This document shows, piece by piece, positions 34,348-45,229 of a stretch of DNA of 64,000 nucleotides. The translations under genes and the position numbers were made by a program. Each line of letters opens with the position of its first letter. Position 1 is the first letter of the stretch. Origin of the DNA: Cellvibrio sp. PSBB023 (GTDB lineage Bacteria; Pseudomonadota; Gammaproteobacteria; Pseudomonadales; Cellvibrionaceae); contig NZ_CP019799.1 in NCBI RefSeq assembly GCF_002007605.1, positions 2,294,001 to 2,358,000 on the forward strand, in the 5' to 3' direction. The notes under the pieces are model-generated. The model had not been told where the DNA came from and made no database searches. It saw only the letters and a list, made by a program, of their open reading frames with translations.

Positions 34348-34818
34348 TAATTTTCCCTTTGATGGATGGATTTATATAAAACCGTGCAACAGATTTAGTA
34401 TTTTTAAAATTAAATCACCCTATTTTTCAATTAATCTCCCCACATCATAGCGCTTCAATGCCGGGACAAATAGTGCTCACTCTTTATCCTTTGGATATGT
34501 CCGATAAGGCTATTAAGCACTATCCCACCAAAACCACAAAAACTGAAATTGATGGGTATTACCATCAGGAGTGAGCCGTGGCACGTGCTGCAATGAATTA
34601 GCATTAGGGAGGGTGATTAAGGCAAGTTGGGCGGTGAGATGCCCTGCGGTCCGGTTACACAGATGTAACTAAACGTCGAGAAATGTAAATGCGGTTGCTG
34701 CTGTGAGATAGGATGCTTAGGCTCACGTACAGGTGTATCTGTACAATAATTTTTCACCCTTTTTAAAACAAAAACAAAGACCTACTTTATCGACTGATCT
34801 TCAAATACGGATTTTTCC
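34348..34818 (+). promoter_or_regulatory. Long leader region of the RND operon with two inverted repeats
   Basis: No gene is evident here. Two inverted repeats stand out: GTTACA-caga-TGTAAC (34654-34669) and GTACAG-gtgtat-CTGTAC (34727-34744), the latter 75 bp before the ATG at 34819. The second looks like a dyad operator of a TetR-type repressor and the first like a two-component response-regulator site. No such regulator gene is adjacent. Stretch 34400-34640 shows nothing else recognisable. Confidence 0.5.
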
Positions 34819-35976
34819 ATGCCTGACTTTCTCGCTCGTTTATCGCCCGGCCAACGTTGGTTAGCCATTCTTGCTTTGATTATTGCGGTGCTTGCTATTT
34901 GGTTTTTTGGCTTCCGCGAGGCGGAACAAAAACGCCCGCCGCCGCCGAACCCCTGGATGGGCCCTACCCCGGTGCATACCGTCACGGCGACGAAAGAAAA
35001 CTTAAATGTGCACATCAAAGCCATTGGCAGCGTGGCACCGCTAAATACGGTAACTGTGCGCAGCCGGGTAGACGGGCAGTTGCTGCGCATTTTGTTTGAA
35101 GAAGGCCAGCAGGTAAAAGCGGGCGATTTACTCGCCGAGATTGATCCAGCCACCTATAAAGTGCGCTTGGCGCAAGCGGAAGGTACGCTGCAAGAAACAC
35201 GCGCGCAGTTGAAAAACGCTGAGGAAGATTTAGCCCTGTACCAACGTTTGCTCACTAAAAACTCTATTGCCAAGCAGCAGTTTGATAAGCAGCAAGCCTT
35301 GGTAGAACAATTGCGCGGTACGCTGAAAAACCACAGCGCCCAATTGGATGATGCGCGCTTGCAGCTTTCCTACACCCGCATCACCGCCCCTATTTCCGGT
35401 CGCACCGGCCTGCGCAAGGTGGATGTGGGGAATTTGATCAAAACCGGCGATGCCGAGGGCTTGGTCACCATTACCCAAACCCAGCCGATTGCGGTGATGT
35501 TTACCATCCCTGAAAACCAGTTAGTCGCGGTGCGCGGAGCCTATGCCAGCGCACAGGAAAATAAGAGCAGCCTGCGCGTGGAGGCTTGGGATCGCAGCGA
35601 ACAGCAATTATTGGCGACCGGCCAGCTCACCACGCTGGATAACCAGATAGATACCGCTACCGGCACCCTGAAATTAAAAGCACAGTTTGATAACAGTGAT
35701 GACAGCCTGTTTCCCAATCAATTTGTAAATGCGCGCTTGCAGGTACAAACCCTGAATGATGCCATCACCATTCCCGCCGATGCGGTGCAATACGGTTCCA
35801 AAGGCACTTACGTTTACACCATCAAGGACAACAAAGCGACCATGCGCGTACTGAAATTAGGTGCGAGTGAAGGCACCAAAGTCGCGGTGCTGGATGGTTT
35901 GGCCGAGGGGGAGCAAGTGGTGCTGGAAGGCTTGGATCGGTTACACGAAGGTAAAGACGTCAAGGTGATGGAATGA
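34819..35976 (+). CDS. mdtA: RND efflux periplasmic adaptor (MdtA-like)
   Basis: The 385-residue protein has an N-terminal membrane anchor ([19 protein letters not shown]), a barrel-sandwich/lipoyl region (about 65-100 and 185-215), a coiled hairpin (about 105-180; [20 protein letters not shown]) and beta-barrel plus membrane-proximal domains to the end. This is the usual adaptor layout linking the inner-membrane pump to an outer-membrane channel. It overlaps mdtB by 4 bases (ATGA). Substrates of MdtABC in E. coli include bile salts and novobiocin; here they are unknown. Confidence 0.9.
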   Translation: MPDFLARLSPGQRWLAILALIIAVLAIWFFGFREAEQKRPPPPNPWMGPTPVHTVTATKENLNVHIKAIGSVAPLNTVTVRSRVDGQLLRILFEEGQQVKAGDLLAEIDPATYKVRLAQAEGTLQETRAQLKNAEEDLALYQRLLTKNSIAKQQFDKQQALVEQLRGTLKNHSAQLDDARLQLSYTRITAPISGRTGLRKVDVGNLIKTGDAEGLVTITQTQPIAVMFTIPENQLVAVRGAYASAQENKSSLRVEAWDRSEQQLLATGQLTTLDNQIDTATGTLKLKAQFDNSDDSLFPNQFVNARLQVQTLNDAITIPADAVQYGSKGTYVYTIKDNKATMRVLKLGASEGTKVAVLDGLAEGEQVVLEGLDRLHEGKDVKVME

Positions 35977-38900
35977 GTTTATCCAAACCCTTTATTTTGC
36001 GCCCCGTCGCCACATCACTGCTGATGTTGGCGATGTTGCTCGCCGGTATTCTGGGCTATCGCCTCCTGCCGGTCGCGGCGCTGCCGCAGGTGGATTACCC
36101 GATTATTCAAGTATTCACTTTTAACCCCGGCGCCAGCCCCGATGTGATGGCACGCACCGTGACCGCCCCACTGGAGCGCAGCCTGGGGCAAATCCCCGGC
36201 TTGAAACAAATGTCGTCCACCAGTTCTACGGGCGCGTCCATTATTACCCTGCAGTTTTCACTGGAAATTGATTTGGGTGTGGCTGAGCAGGAAGTGCAAT
36301 CCGCACTGAATTCAGCCAATAACCTCTTGCCCAATGACCTGCCCACACCGCCGATTTATCGCAAGGTTAACCCGGCGGATACGCCTATTGTGACCCTCGC
36401 TGTGACCTCGGCCAGCCTGCCGCTGCCGGAAGTTTATGATCTGGTGAACACGCGCATGGCGCAAAAACTGGCGCAGTTGCCCGGCGTAGGCATGGTGAGT
36501 TTGGCGGGCGGCCAACGCCCGGCGATTCGCATCAAGGTCAACCCCAACGCCCTCGCCAGTACCCAACTGAGTTTGGAGCAGGTACGCAATGCGGTGGTTA
36601 CCGCCAATACCAACCAGCCCAAGGGCAGTTTTGACGGCGAATACCGCTCCACCATGCTGGACGCCAATGACCAAATGCGCTCGGCACAGGAATACCGCGA
36701 TTTACTGATTAGCTGGCGCGATGGTTCACCGCTGCGTTTGGGCGATGTCGCCACCGTGGAAAACGGCGCTGAGGATCGCTTCCTCGCCGCCTGGGCCAAT
36801 GATCAACCGGCGGTATTGATTAATGTGCAGCGCCAACCCGGCGCCAACGTGATTGAAGTGGCCGACAGCATCGCTGAACTCCTGCCCAAACTCACGGCTA
36901 CCCTGCCCGCTGCGGTGAATGTGGCCGTGCTGACTGATCGCACCGAGAGCATTCGCGCCTCCATTCGCGATGTGCAAAAAGAGCTGATTTTTGCCATCTG
37001 TTTGGTGGTGGCTGTGACCCTGGTATTCCTGCGTTCAGTGCCCGCCACTATTATCCCCAGCCTTGCGGTACCGCTATCGCTGGTGGGCACTTTTGCGGTG
37101 ATGTACTTCCTGGATTTCTCCATCAACAACCTCACCCTTATGGCACTCACCATCGCTACCGGCTTTGTGGTGGACGACGCCATCGTCATGCTGGAAAACA
37201 TCGCCCGTCACCGCGAGCAGGGGGAATCGCCCATGCAAGCGGCGCTCAAGGGCGCGGGGGAAATCGGGTTTACGCTGGTATCGCTCACCCTGTCATTGAT
37301 TGCAGTGCTGATTCCGCTACTGTTTATGGGTGATCTTGTCGGGCGATTATTTCAGGAGTTTGCAATTACGCTGGCGGTGGCGATTGGTATCTCGCTACTG
37401 GTATCCCTCACCCTCACCCCCATGATGTGCGCGCGCATGCTCAAAAATGCGCCCACCCACGGCAGTGAGCCGGATTTTATGGAGCGGGTGATTGTGCGCT
37501 ACGGGCGCGGGCTGGATGTGGTGCTGCAACACCAAACCGCCGCGATGGCCGTGATGATTGGCACTGTGCTGCTCACCGCCGGGCTTTACCTCGCCGTGCC
37601 CAAAGGCTTTTTTCCGGTGCAGGACAGCGGCGCGATTCAAGCCGTGACCGAGGCGCCGCAGGATATTTCCTTCAGCGCCATGGCTGAAAAACAGCAGCAA
37701 TTGGCCGAGCAGATTTTGCAGGATGAGAACGTAGAAAGCCTGTCGTCCTTTATCGGGGTGGATGGTAGCAATACCACGCTCAACTCTGGCCGCCTGCTCA
37801 TCAACCTCAAACCTCACAGCGAACGCAGCACCCACGCCAGTCAGGTGATTGGGCAGTTGCAAGAGCGCATTCGCGGCATCACCGGTATTACCGCCTGGTT
37901 CCAACCGGTACAGGAACTCAGTATTGAAGACCGCGTGAGCCGCACCCAATATCAGTTCAGCTTAACCACCCCGGATGGCACCGAATTGGATACCTGGGTG
38001 CCACGTTTATTGGAGCGTTTGCGCATGGAGCCAGCCTTGGCGGATGTCGCCGCCGACCTGCAAAGCCGTGGCCTGCAAGCCTATGTGGAAATTGACCGCG
38101 ACGCCGCCGCGCGCCTTGGGGTGCGCATTAGCGATATCGCTGGTGCCCTGCAAACGGCTTACGGCCAGCGCCAGATTGCCACTTTATTTACTCAGGCCAA
38201 TCAATACCGCGTAGTGCTGGAGGTAGACCCGGACTACGCCCAAGGTATCGCCGCGCTGCAAAACACTTATGTCGCCACCAGCAACGGCACGCCTGTATTG
38301 CTCTCCACCATTGCGACTATCAGCCAGCGGCCAGCACCGCTGCTGATCAATAATCAGGAGCAATTTCCCTCCACCACCTTCTCTTTCAACCTGGGCGATA
38401 AAGCATCGCTCGGCGAGGCTATTGCGGCCATCGAAACGGTGGAAGCGGAAATAGCCATGCCCGCCACGCTGGAACTGCGCTTCCAGGGCGCCGCTGAAGC
38501 CTTCCGCGCCTCGCTCAGCAATACCCTTTGGCTGATCCTTGCGGCCATTGTGACCATGTACATAGTGCTGGGGATTTTGTACGAGAGCTTTATCCACCCG
38601 GTTACGATTCTCTCCACCCTGCCCTCAGCAACTGTGGGGGCGTTATTGGCGCTACTAATCACCGGCCAACCGCTGGATTTGATTGCGGTGATTGGAGTGG
38701 TACTGCTGATCGGGCTGGTGAAAAAGAACGGCATCATGATGGTGGATTTTGCGCTGGAAGCCCAACGCACCCTCGGCATGTCCCCGCGTGAAGCAATTCA
38801 TCGCGCCGCCCTGATGCGTTTCCGCCCGATTCTCATGACCACCCTCGCCGCGCTGTTTGGCGCAGTGCCCCTCATGCTCGCCTCTGGCTCCGGCGCCGAA

Positions 38901-39044
38901 TTGCGCCAACCGCTGGGTTTGGTGATGGTGGGCGGATTACTGGTGAGCCAAGTATTAACCCTGTTTACCACACCGGTGGTGTATTTGTTTTTTGATCGCT
39001 GGGTGAATAAACCCAAAACCGAATTGGTTCCGGATGAGGTTTAA
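35973..39044 (+). CDS. mdtB: RND efflux pump subunit (MdtB-like)
   Basis: The 1023-residue protein has the RND layout: TM1 at residues 12-30, a large periplasmic loop, TM2-6 (about 335-500; [12 protein letters not shown] in TM4, with the proton-relay Asp pair), TM7 (about 520-545), a second periplasmic loop, and TM8-12 near 850-1010. Its closest resemblance in context is MdtB, since mdtA precedes it and a second RND pump follows. Two distinct RND subunits in one operon form a heterotrimer in the MdtBC system. Confidence 0.9.
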   Translation: MSLSKPFILRPVATSLLMLAMLLAGILGYRLLPVAALPQVDYPIIQVFTFNPGASPDVMARTVTAPLERSLGQIPGLKQMSSTSSTGASIITLQFSLEIDLGVAEQEVQSALNSANNLLPNDLPTPPIYRKVNPADTPIVTLAVTSASLPLPEVYDLVNTRMAQKLAQLPGVGMVSLAGGQRPAIRIKVNPNALASTQLSLEQVRNAVVTANTNQPKGSFDGEYRSTMLDANDQMRSAQEYRDLLISWRDGSPLRLGDVATVENGAEDRFLAAWANDQPAVLINVQRQPGANVIEVADSIAELLPKLTATLPAAVNVAVLTDRTESIRASIRDVQKELIFAICLVVAVTLVFLRSVPATIIPSLAVPLSLVGTFAVMYFLDFSINNLTLMALTIATGFVVDDAIVMLENIARHREQGESPMQAALKGAGEIGFTLVSLTLSLIAVLIPLLFMGDLVGRLFQEFAITLAVAIGISLLVSLTLTPMMCARMLKNAPTHGSEPDFMERVIVRYGRGLDVVLQHQTAAMAVMIGTVLLTAGLYLAVPKGFFPVQDSGAIQAVTEAPQDISFSAMAEKQQQLAEQILQDENVESLSSFIGVDGSNTTLNSGRLLINLKPHSERSTHASQVIGQLQERIRGITGITAWFQPVQELSIEDRVSRTQYQFSLTTPDGTELDTWVPRLLERLRMEPALADVAADLQSRGLQAYVEIDRDAAARLGVRISDIAGALQTAYGQRQIATLFTQANQYRVVLEVDPDYAQGIAALQNTYVATSNGTPVLLSTIATISQRPAPLLINNQEQFPSTTFSFNLGDKASLGEAIAAIETVEAEIAMPATLELRFQGAAEAFRASLSNTLWLILAAIVTMYIVLGILYESFIHPVTILSTLPSATVGALLALLITGQPLDLIAVIGVVLLIGLVKKNGIMMVDFALEAQRTLGMSPREAIHRAALMRFRPILMTTLAALFGAVPLMLASGSGAELRQPLGLVMVGGLLVSQVLTLFTTPVVYLFFDRWVNKPKTELVPDEV

Positions 39045-39052
39045 AAACAAAT

Positions 39053-42000
39053 ATGAACATCGCCGAACCCTTTATTAAACGCCCCGTCGCCGCCAGCCTG
39101 TTGGCGGTGGCGATTGTATTGCTCGGGCTGCTGTCCTGGCGCTTATTGCCGGTAGCGCCCTTGCCGCAGGTGGATTTCCCCGCGATCCAGGTGTACGCCA
39201 GCTTGCCCGGCGCCAGCCCGGAGAGTATGGCATCTACCGTGGCGACGCCGCTGGAGCGCGCGCTGGGCAGTATTCCGGGCGTGACCGCCATCAACTCCAA
39301 CTCCACCCAGGGGTTCACTAACATCTGGGTGGAATTTACCCTGGATCGCAACCTGGATTCCGCCGCGCGCGATGTACAAGCCGCACTGAATGCGGCGCGT
39401 GGTCAGTTGCCTGCCGGTATGCCGGGCAATCCGGGTTATCGCAAAATCAGCCCCTCACAAGCCCCAATTATGGCGCTGGCACTCAGCTCGCCCAACCTTG
39501 CGCCCAGCGCCCTTTACGATGCCGCCTCCACCGTGCTCGCGCAAAAACTGGCGCAAATCAAAGGCGTAGGCCAAGTGGGCATCGACGGCGCCTCGCTGCC
39601 GGCGGTGCGTATCCAACTCAACCCCAATGCCTTGGCCAACAACGGCATAGCACTGGATGAAGTGCGCAACGCCATCAGCACTGCCAATGTGCTGCGCCCA
39701 CTGGGCTTGCTGGAAGAGGCCGACACCCGCTGGCAAGTGCGTACCAACGAAAGCCTGCGCAGTGCGGCCGACTATAAAAAACTGGTGATCCGCTATGGCG
39801 ATGCAGGGCCGGTGCGCCTGCAGGATGTCGCCACCGTGAGCGACTCGGTGGAAAACCGCTACACCGATGGCTTCCACAACCACAGCTCGGCAGTCACCCT
39901 CACCGTGAGCCGCCAGACCGGTGCCAATATTGTAGAAACCATCGATGCCATTAACGCCCAACTCCCGGCATTACGTGCACTCATGCCCGCCGATACCCAA
40001 TTAAAAGTGGTGATGGATCGCTCCCCCGGCATTCGCGCTACCCTCAAGGAAGCCCAAATCACCCTCGCCCTTGCCGTATTGTTAGTGGTGGGCGTGGTAT
40101 GGATGTTCCTCGGCAGCGCGCGCAGTGCACTTATCCCCAGCTTGGCCATTCCGGTGGCGATTATTGGCGCTTTTGTGGTGATGTACCTTTACGGATTTTC
40201 GCTCAACAACCTCTCGCTCATGGCACTGATTGTCGCCGCCGGGCTGGTGGTGGACGATGCGATTGTGGTGCTGGAAAACATCAAGCGCCATATTGAACGC
40301 GGCCTGCCGCCAATGGAGGCCGCCATACTGGGCGCGCGCGAAGTAGGCTTTACCCTGCTGGCCATGAACATCACCCTGGTGGTGATTTTTGTTTCCATTT
40401 TGCTGATGGGCGGCGTAGTGGAAAAACTCTTCCGCGAATTCTCCATCACCCTCGCCGCTGCCATGCTGATTTCACTGCTTGTGTCACTCAGCCTGACACC
40501 TGCACTCTGCGCCCAACTGCTGAAGAAAACGCCTAAAAAATCCGCCGCCAGTACCAGTCTGTTTGATGAGATCAAACAGGGTTACGGCATTGCCCTCAAC
40601 TGGGCACTGCGCCATAGCCGGATTGTGATGCTGGCACTCGCCGCCGTTATTGGGGTGAATATCTACCTTTATGTCGCCATTCCCAAAACCATGCTGCCCG
40701 ATCAAGACACCGGCCAAATGACCAGTTGGATTCGCGGCGATGACGGTTTCTCCTTCCAGTTAATGCAACCCAAGATCCAGGAATTCCGTAAGCTACTGCT
40801 CGCCGATCCCGCCGTGGAAGATGTATTTGGTGCGAGCGGTGGCGGCAACGGTGTGAGTAATGCGTGGATGCGCATCAGCCTCAAACCCATGGCCGAACGC
40901 GGGGTGAGCGTGCATGAAGTGGTGGATCGCTTGCGCCGTCAAATGCCGAGTATTCCTGGCGCCATGATGATGATTGGCCCGGATCAGGATATTCGCCTCT
41001 CCTCGCCCTTTAGCCGCAGCGAGCAAGAACTGTTGTTGCTCTCGGACGATTTAAAACTCATGTCCAAATGGGCCGCCAAAATCACCACCGCCATGGAAAG
41101 CATGCCGGAAGTCACCGAGGTAGATGGCGTAAAAGAAGAAGGAACCCAACAGGTAGTGCTCACCATTGACCGCGAAGCTGCTCAGCGCCTTGGGGTGGAC
41201 ATGGCAACCGTAGCGACACTGCTCAACAACTCATTCTCCCAGCGACAAGTGTCCACCATGTATGACCGGATGAACCAATACCGGGTCGTCATGGAACTGG
41301 AGCCGGGTTATACCGCGACACCAGCAGTGCTGGAGCAACTGCAAGTCATCACTCGCGATGGCCAGCGCGTGCCACTCTCCACCTTCTCCAGCTTTGATTA
41401 CGGCCTGGCCGAAGATCGGGTGCGCCACACCAACCAGTTTGCCTCGGAAAGTATTGGTTATGGCGTTGCCGAAGGCTTTACCGAAGAACAAGCGCGCCTT
41501 GCCATCGAACAAAAACTGGGCGAACTGATGGTGCCCAAAGAAGTCTATCTGGCTACCGCTGGCACCAGCCGCCCGGGTTGGGGGCCAAGCACACCAGGCA
41601 TGGCACAGGAACCGGCCGTGCTCATCGCTTGCGTATTACTCGCGGTCTACCTGATTTTGGGCATTCTGTACGAGAGCACCATCCACCCGCTGACCATTCT
41701 CTCCACCCTGCCCTCAGCGGGCATTGGTGCACTGCTGGCACTGCGCCTGAGCGATACCCCCTTCAGCCTGATCGCCATGCTCGGGCTGTTTTTGTTGATC
41801 GGGATAGTGATGAAAAATGCCATTTTAATGATCGACTTTGCGCTGGAGCTGGAACGCAAAGAGGGCTTGTCCTCCCGCGACTCCATCTTCCAGGCCGCCA
41901 TGATGCGCTTACGTCCGATCATGATGACTAACCTCGCTGGCCTGCTTGGCGCCCTGCCACTGATCCTGGGCAGCAATGAAGGCTCGGAACTGCGCACGCC

Positions 42001-42148
42001 ACTCGGTATTACCATCATCGGCGGCTTGGCGGTCAGCCAGCTACTCACGCTCTTTACCACACCGGTGGTGTACCTCTACATGGAAAAACTGCGCAATTGG
42101 GGCCTGGCCAAAAAACAGGGACAAGCCCCACTGACCGCAGCGGACTAA
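39053..42148 (+). CDS. mdtC: RND efflux pump subunit (MdtC-like)
   Basis: The 1031-residue protein starts 8 bases after mdtB and again has a full RND fold. TM1 is at about 10-30, TM4 carries VVDDAIVVLENIKRH (Asp-Asp proton pair), and the C-terminal TM block is near 850-1015. It differs from mdtB throughout, as MdtC does from MdtB. The pair plus adaptor would form a proton-driven exporter. No outer-membrane factor or regulator gene is adjacent, so a TolC-like protein must come from elsewhere. Confidence 0.9.
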   Translation: MNIAEPFIKRPVAASLLAVAIVLLGLLSWRLLPVAPLPQVDFPAIQVYASLPGASPESMASTVATPLERALGSIPGVTAINSNSTQGFTNIWVEFTLDRNLDSAARDVQAALNAARGQLPAGMPGNPGYRKISPSQAPIMALALSSPNLAPSALYDAASTVLAQKLAQIKGVGQVGIDGASLPAVRIQLNPNALANNGIALDEVRNAISTANVLRPLGLLEEADTRWQVRTNESLRSAADYKKLVIRYGDAGPVRLQDVATVSDSVENRYTDGFHNHSSAVTLTVSRQTGANIVETIDAINAQLPALRALMPADTQLKVVMDRSPGIRATLKEAQITLALAVLLVVGVVWMFLGSARSALIPSLAIPVAIIGAFVVMYLYGFSLNNLSLMALIVAAGLVVDDAIVVLENIKRHIERGLPPMEAAILGAREVGFTLLAMNITLVVIFVSILLMGGVVEKLFREFSITLAAAMLISLLVSLSLTPALCAQLLKKTPKKSAASTSLFDEIKQGYGIALNWALRHSRIVMLALAAVIGVNIYLYVAIPKTMLPDQDTGQMTSWIRGDDGFSFQLMQPKIQEFRKLLLADPAVEDVFGASGGGNGVSNAWMRISLKPMAERGVSVHEVVDRLRRQMPSIPGAMMMIGPDQDIRLSSPFSRSEQELLLLSDDLKLMSKWAAKITTAMESMPEVTEVDGVKEEGTQQVVLTIDREAAQRLGVDMATVATLLNNSFSQRQVSTMYDRMNQYRVVMELEPGYTATPAVLEQLQVITRDGQRVPLSTFSSFDYGLAEDRVRHTNQFASESIGYGVAEGFTEEQARLAIEQKLGELMVPKEVYLATAGTSRPGWGPSTPGMAQEPAVLIACVLLAVYLILGILYESTIHPLTILSTLPSAGIGALLALRLSDTPFSLIAMLGLFLLIGIVMKNAILMIDFALELERKEGLSSRDSIFQAAMMRLRPIMMTNLAGLLGALPLILGSNEGSELRTPLGITIIGGLAVSQLLTLFTTPVVYLYMEKLRNWGLAKKQGQAPLTAAD

Positions 42149-42179
42149 AACGGCGGCCTATTCAGACGACAAGAGGAAA

Positions 42180-42229
42180 AAGCACAGGCTGACCAACACT
42201 ACCGAAAGCTCAAAATAAGCACAGGCTGA
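42180..42229 (+). repeat. 13-bp direct repeat pair after mdtC
   Basis: AAGCACAGGCTGA occurs at 42180-42192 and 42217-42229, 37 bases apart start to start. Both lie just before the minus-strand terminator at 42239. Their purpose is unknown. Confidence 0.5.
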
Positions 42230-42230
42230 A

Positions 42231-42264
42231 TAAAAAAAACGCGGGTTCGCTTCGACACCCGCGT
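42231..42264 (-). terminator. Minus-strand terminator with no minus-strand gene upstream
   Basis: An 8-bp GC-rich stem (ACGCGGGT with ACCCGCGT) with an inner TCG/CGA pairing is followed on the minus strand by eight T. No minus-strand gene lies within 3.8 kb upstream (nearest is 46089-47570). It would end a transcript antisense to the leader of the gene at 42335. Confidence 0.7.
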
Positions 42265-42334
42265 AGGGCACTGCTATATTTTTGAGCACATCCTCGCGGG
42301 TTCTGAGGGTATTTCCTGAAGGAATGGAAGACCG

Positions 42335-45127
42335 ATGACAGCCTCCTCCGCCAACCATAGTGAATACTACCAACGCGCCGAGCGGCAGTTGCAACACGCC
42401 TTGCGTGTCGGCCCCTTGCCCGCATTAACTGAAACAGAGCAGCTCGCCCGCGAGCTGGAGATCTACCGCCTTGCCTTGCAACTGCAGCAGCAAGAGCTGG
42501 ATCAACTGCGCGAAAAATTCACCGCACTGCTGAACACCGAGCGCGAGCAACTGGAAGCACTACTTACCAGCACACGTATCCTTGAAGCATCACAGGCGAT
42601 CGCTAAAGTGGGCGGGGTAGAAATGTATGTGCCTACACGTCAAATTTATTGGACAGCAGAAACCTATCGCCTTCACGACACTACCCCTGAAGACTATACG
42701 CCCTCCTTTGATGAAGGCTTCTCCCTGTACTTGCCAAGCTCCCGCGAGCGCGTAGAGCAAGCACTACGCCATGCCATGGCAACGGGTGAAGTGTTTGACA
42801 TTGAAGTGGAAAAATACACATTCAAAGGCCGCAAAATAGACCTGCGCACCACCTGCACCGCCCACCATGAGGACGGCAAACTGGTGCGCCTGACCGGCAT
42901 CTACCAGGACATTACTGAGCGCAAACAAGCCGAGCGCCGCTACCTGCATCACAACCGCATTCTGGAAATGTTGCTCGCCAAATTGCCGCTGGACGAGGTG
43001 CTCAGCGATATAGTGAGCGACGTGGAGTTGCTGGTACCCGGCTCCATTTGCAGCATTTTATTAACCGATGATAGCGGTACTCGCCTCACCCACGGCGCTG
43101 CGCCGAACCTGCCCGACTTTTATATCAACGCGATCAACGGAGCCAAGATTGGCCCCGCCACCGGCTCCTGCGGCACGGCAGCCTTTCTGGGCGAGCGCGT
43201 GGTGGTGGAGGATACTCAAACCCACCCTTACTGGCGCGACTACCGCGAACTGGCCGCCCAGGCAGGATTGCGCGCCTGCTGGTCACAACCGATTTTTTCG
43301 GCGCAGGGCAAAGTACTGGGCACCTTTGCTATCTACCACCGCAACCCCAGCAGTCCGCAAGCCGAGGATCTGCGCCTGATTGAAAGCGAGGCCCGACTCT
43401 CGGCACTGGCCATTGAACAATCGCACGTGGAAACGCGCCTGCAACTGGCAGCCAGCGTTTTCACCCACGCACGCGAGGGTATTTTCATTACCGACTTGCG
43501 CGGCAATATCATTGAGGTCAACCAAATATTCAGCGATATCACCGGCTACAGCCGCGCAGAAGTGCTTGGTAAAAATCCGCGCCTGATGAAATCCGGCCTG
43601 CATGGGCAAGAGTTCTACGCCACCCTTTGGCGCGATCTGGAACAGAAAGGCTACTGGCACGGCGAGCTGTGGAACCGCCACAAAAACGGCAAGCTCTACG
43701 CCACCATGATGACCATCAGCGCCGTGCAAGACAGTCACGGCAACGCTCAAAGTTACGTCAACCTATTTACGGATATCACCCCCATCAAAGAACACCAGCG
43801 GCAGCTCGAATATATTGCGCACTACGACGCGCTTACCGGCCTGCCAAACCGTGTACTGCTAGCAGATCGCCTCAAACAAGCTATCGCCCACAGCCACCGG
43901 CAAAACTCGGCGCTGGCGGTGCTCTATATCGATCTGGATGGCTTCAAAGCGGTAAATGACCAATACGGGCACGACACTGGCGACCAGTTACTGGTGAGCA
44001 TCGCCCATCGCCTCAAAGCTACACTGCGTGAAGGCGATACCATTGCACGTATTGGCGGCGATGAGTTCGTGGTAGTCATGGCAGACCTGGAATGCATCAA
44101 CGCCTATGAAATCGTGTTGCAACGACTGTTACAGGAAGCCGCCGAACCCTTGATGCTGAATGAAAACCTGTTGCAAGTGTCCGCCAGCATTGGCGCCACT
44201 ATTTATCCACAGGACGCCGCCGATGCCGACCAACTGTTGCGCCATGCCGACCAAGCCATGTATATCGCCAAGCAAGCGGGCAAAAATGGTTACCACCTGT
44301 TTGATGTGGCCAAAGACATAGCCGTAAAAACCCAGCGCGAAACCCTTGAGCACATTCGCATCGCGCTGGATAAAAAAGAATTCGTGTTGTTTTATCAACC
44401 CAAGGTCAATATGCGTACCGGTGAAATCATCGGCGTCGAAGCGCTGGTGCGCTGGCAACACCCACAACAAGGCCTGATACCGCCCGCCAAATTTTTACCG
44501 GTTATTGAGGATCACCCGCTCAGTATTGAATTGGGCGATTGGGTAATCGACGAAGCACTCAACCAAATTGAACGCTGGCAAGCACAAGGGCTAAAAATGC
44601 CGGTCAGCGTCAATGTGGGCGCACTGCAATTGCAGCGTAGCGATTTTGCTGCACGCCTCGCCGATCAACTCCTCGCGCACCCACAAGTACCACCGACATT
44701 TTTGGAATTGGAAATTGTGGAAACCAGCGCCCTCAAGGACATAGCCGAGGTCGCCGACCTGATGCGCGCCTGCTGTGCCTTGGGTGTACATTTCGCCGTG
44801 GACGATTTTGGCACCGGCTACTCATCGCTCACCTACCTGAAACGCCTGCCCGCCGATTTGCTAAAAATTGATCAGACCTTTGTACGCGATATGCTGGAAG
44901 ACCCGGATGATTTGGCCATAGTCAAAGGGGTTATAGGCTTGGCCAATGCCTTCCATCGCCGCGTGATTGCCGAAGGCGTAGAAACTATCGCCCACGGTGA
45001 ATTATTAATTCCACTCGGCTGCGAATTGGCACAGGGATACGGCATTGCCCGCCCCATGCCCGCCAGCGAACTCCCACAATGGGCCCTGCAGTGGCAGCCC
45101 GATGCCGCGTGGCGCAATCTCGCCTGA
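42335..45127 (+). CDS. PAS-GAF-PAS-GGDEF-EAL protein (c-di-GMP turnover)
   Basis: The 930-residue cytoplasmic protein has an N-terminal coil (about 1-85), PAS (about 90-205), GAF (about 215-365), PAS (about 370-490), GGDEF (about 500-660) and EAL (about 675-925). GGDEF is intact (ARIGGDEFVV) with an RxxD site five residues before it (REGD). EAL keeps EALVRW, DDFGTGYSSL, KIDQTF and IAEGVET, so both making and degrading c-di-GMP look possible. No membrane helix is seen, so PAS and GAF domains sense cytoplasmic cues. It follows the RND operon but has its own leader with hairpins. Confidence 0.92.
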   Translation: MTASSANHSEYYQRAERQLQHALRVGPLPALTETEQLARELEIYRLALQLQQQELDQLREKFTALLNTEREQLEALLTSTRILEASQAIAKVGGVEMYVPTRQIYWTAETYRLHDTTPEDYTPSFDEGFSLYLPSSRERVEQALRHAMATGEVFDIEVEKYTFKGRKIDLRTTCTAHHEDGKLVRLTGIYQDITERKQAERRYLHHNRILEMLLAKLPLDEVLSDIVSDVELLVPGSICSILLTDDSGTRLTHGAAPNLPDFYINAINGAKIGPATGSCGTAAFLGERVVVEDTQTHPYWRDYRELAAQAGLRACWSQPIFSAQGKVLGTFAIYHRNPSSPQAEDLRLIESEARLSALAIEQSHVETRLQLAASVFTHAREGIFITDLRGNIIEVNQIFSDITGYSRAEVLGKNPRLMKSGLHGQEFYATLWRDLEQKGYWHGELWNRHKNGKLYATMMTISAVQDSHGNAQSYVNLFTDITPIKEHQRQLEYIAHYDALTGLPNRVLLADRLKQAIAHSHRQNSALAVLYIDLDGFKAVNDQYGHDTGDQLLVSIAHRLKATLREGDTIARIGGDEFVVVMADLECINAYEIVLQRLLQEAAEPLMLNENLLQVSASIGATIYPQDAADADQLLRHADQAMYIAKQAGKNGYHLFDVAKDIAVKTQRETLEHIRIALDKKEFVLFYQPKVNMRTGEIIGVEALVRWQHPQQGLIPPAKFLPVIEDHPLSIELGDWVIDEALNQIERWQAQGLKMPVSVNVGALQLQRSDFAARLADQLLAHPQVPPTFLELEIVETSALKDIAEVADLMRACCALGVHFAVDDFGTGYSSLTYLKRLPADLLKIDQTFVRDMLEDPDDLAIVKGVIGLANAFHRRVIAEGVETIAHGELLIPLGCELAQGYGIARPMPASELPQWALQWQPDAAWRNLA

Positions 45128-45166
45128 GCACACGCGGGAGCACGCAATCCGGCTATTCTCAGATTG

Positions 45167-45180
45167 TATTATCAATAATA
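45167..45180. promoter_or_regulatory. Inverted repeat before the GntR-type gene
   Basis: TATTAT-ca-ATAATA, 50 bp before the ATG at 45230. AT-rich dyads of this size are common autoregulatory sites of FadR-type GntR proteins, but no direct evidence supports this one. Confidence 0.35.
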
Positions 45181-45229
45181 AATCGTTAATCTTCAGCGAT
45201 CTTTTTTGCTTATCCGGACGACAAAAACA

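Noticed and set aside
42239..42264. tRNA-like stem (GCGGGTGTCGAAGCGAACCCGCG)
   Set aside because: There are no acceptor, D or anticodon arms around it; the T-run shows it to be a terminator.
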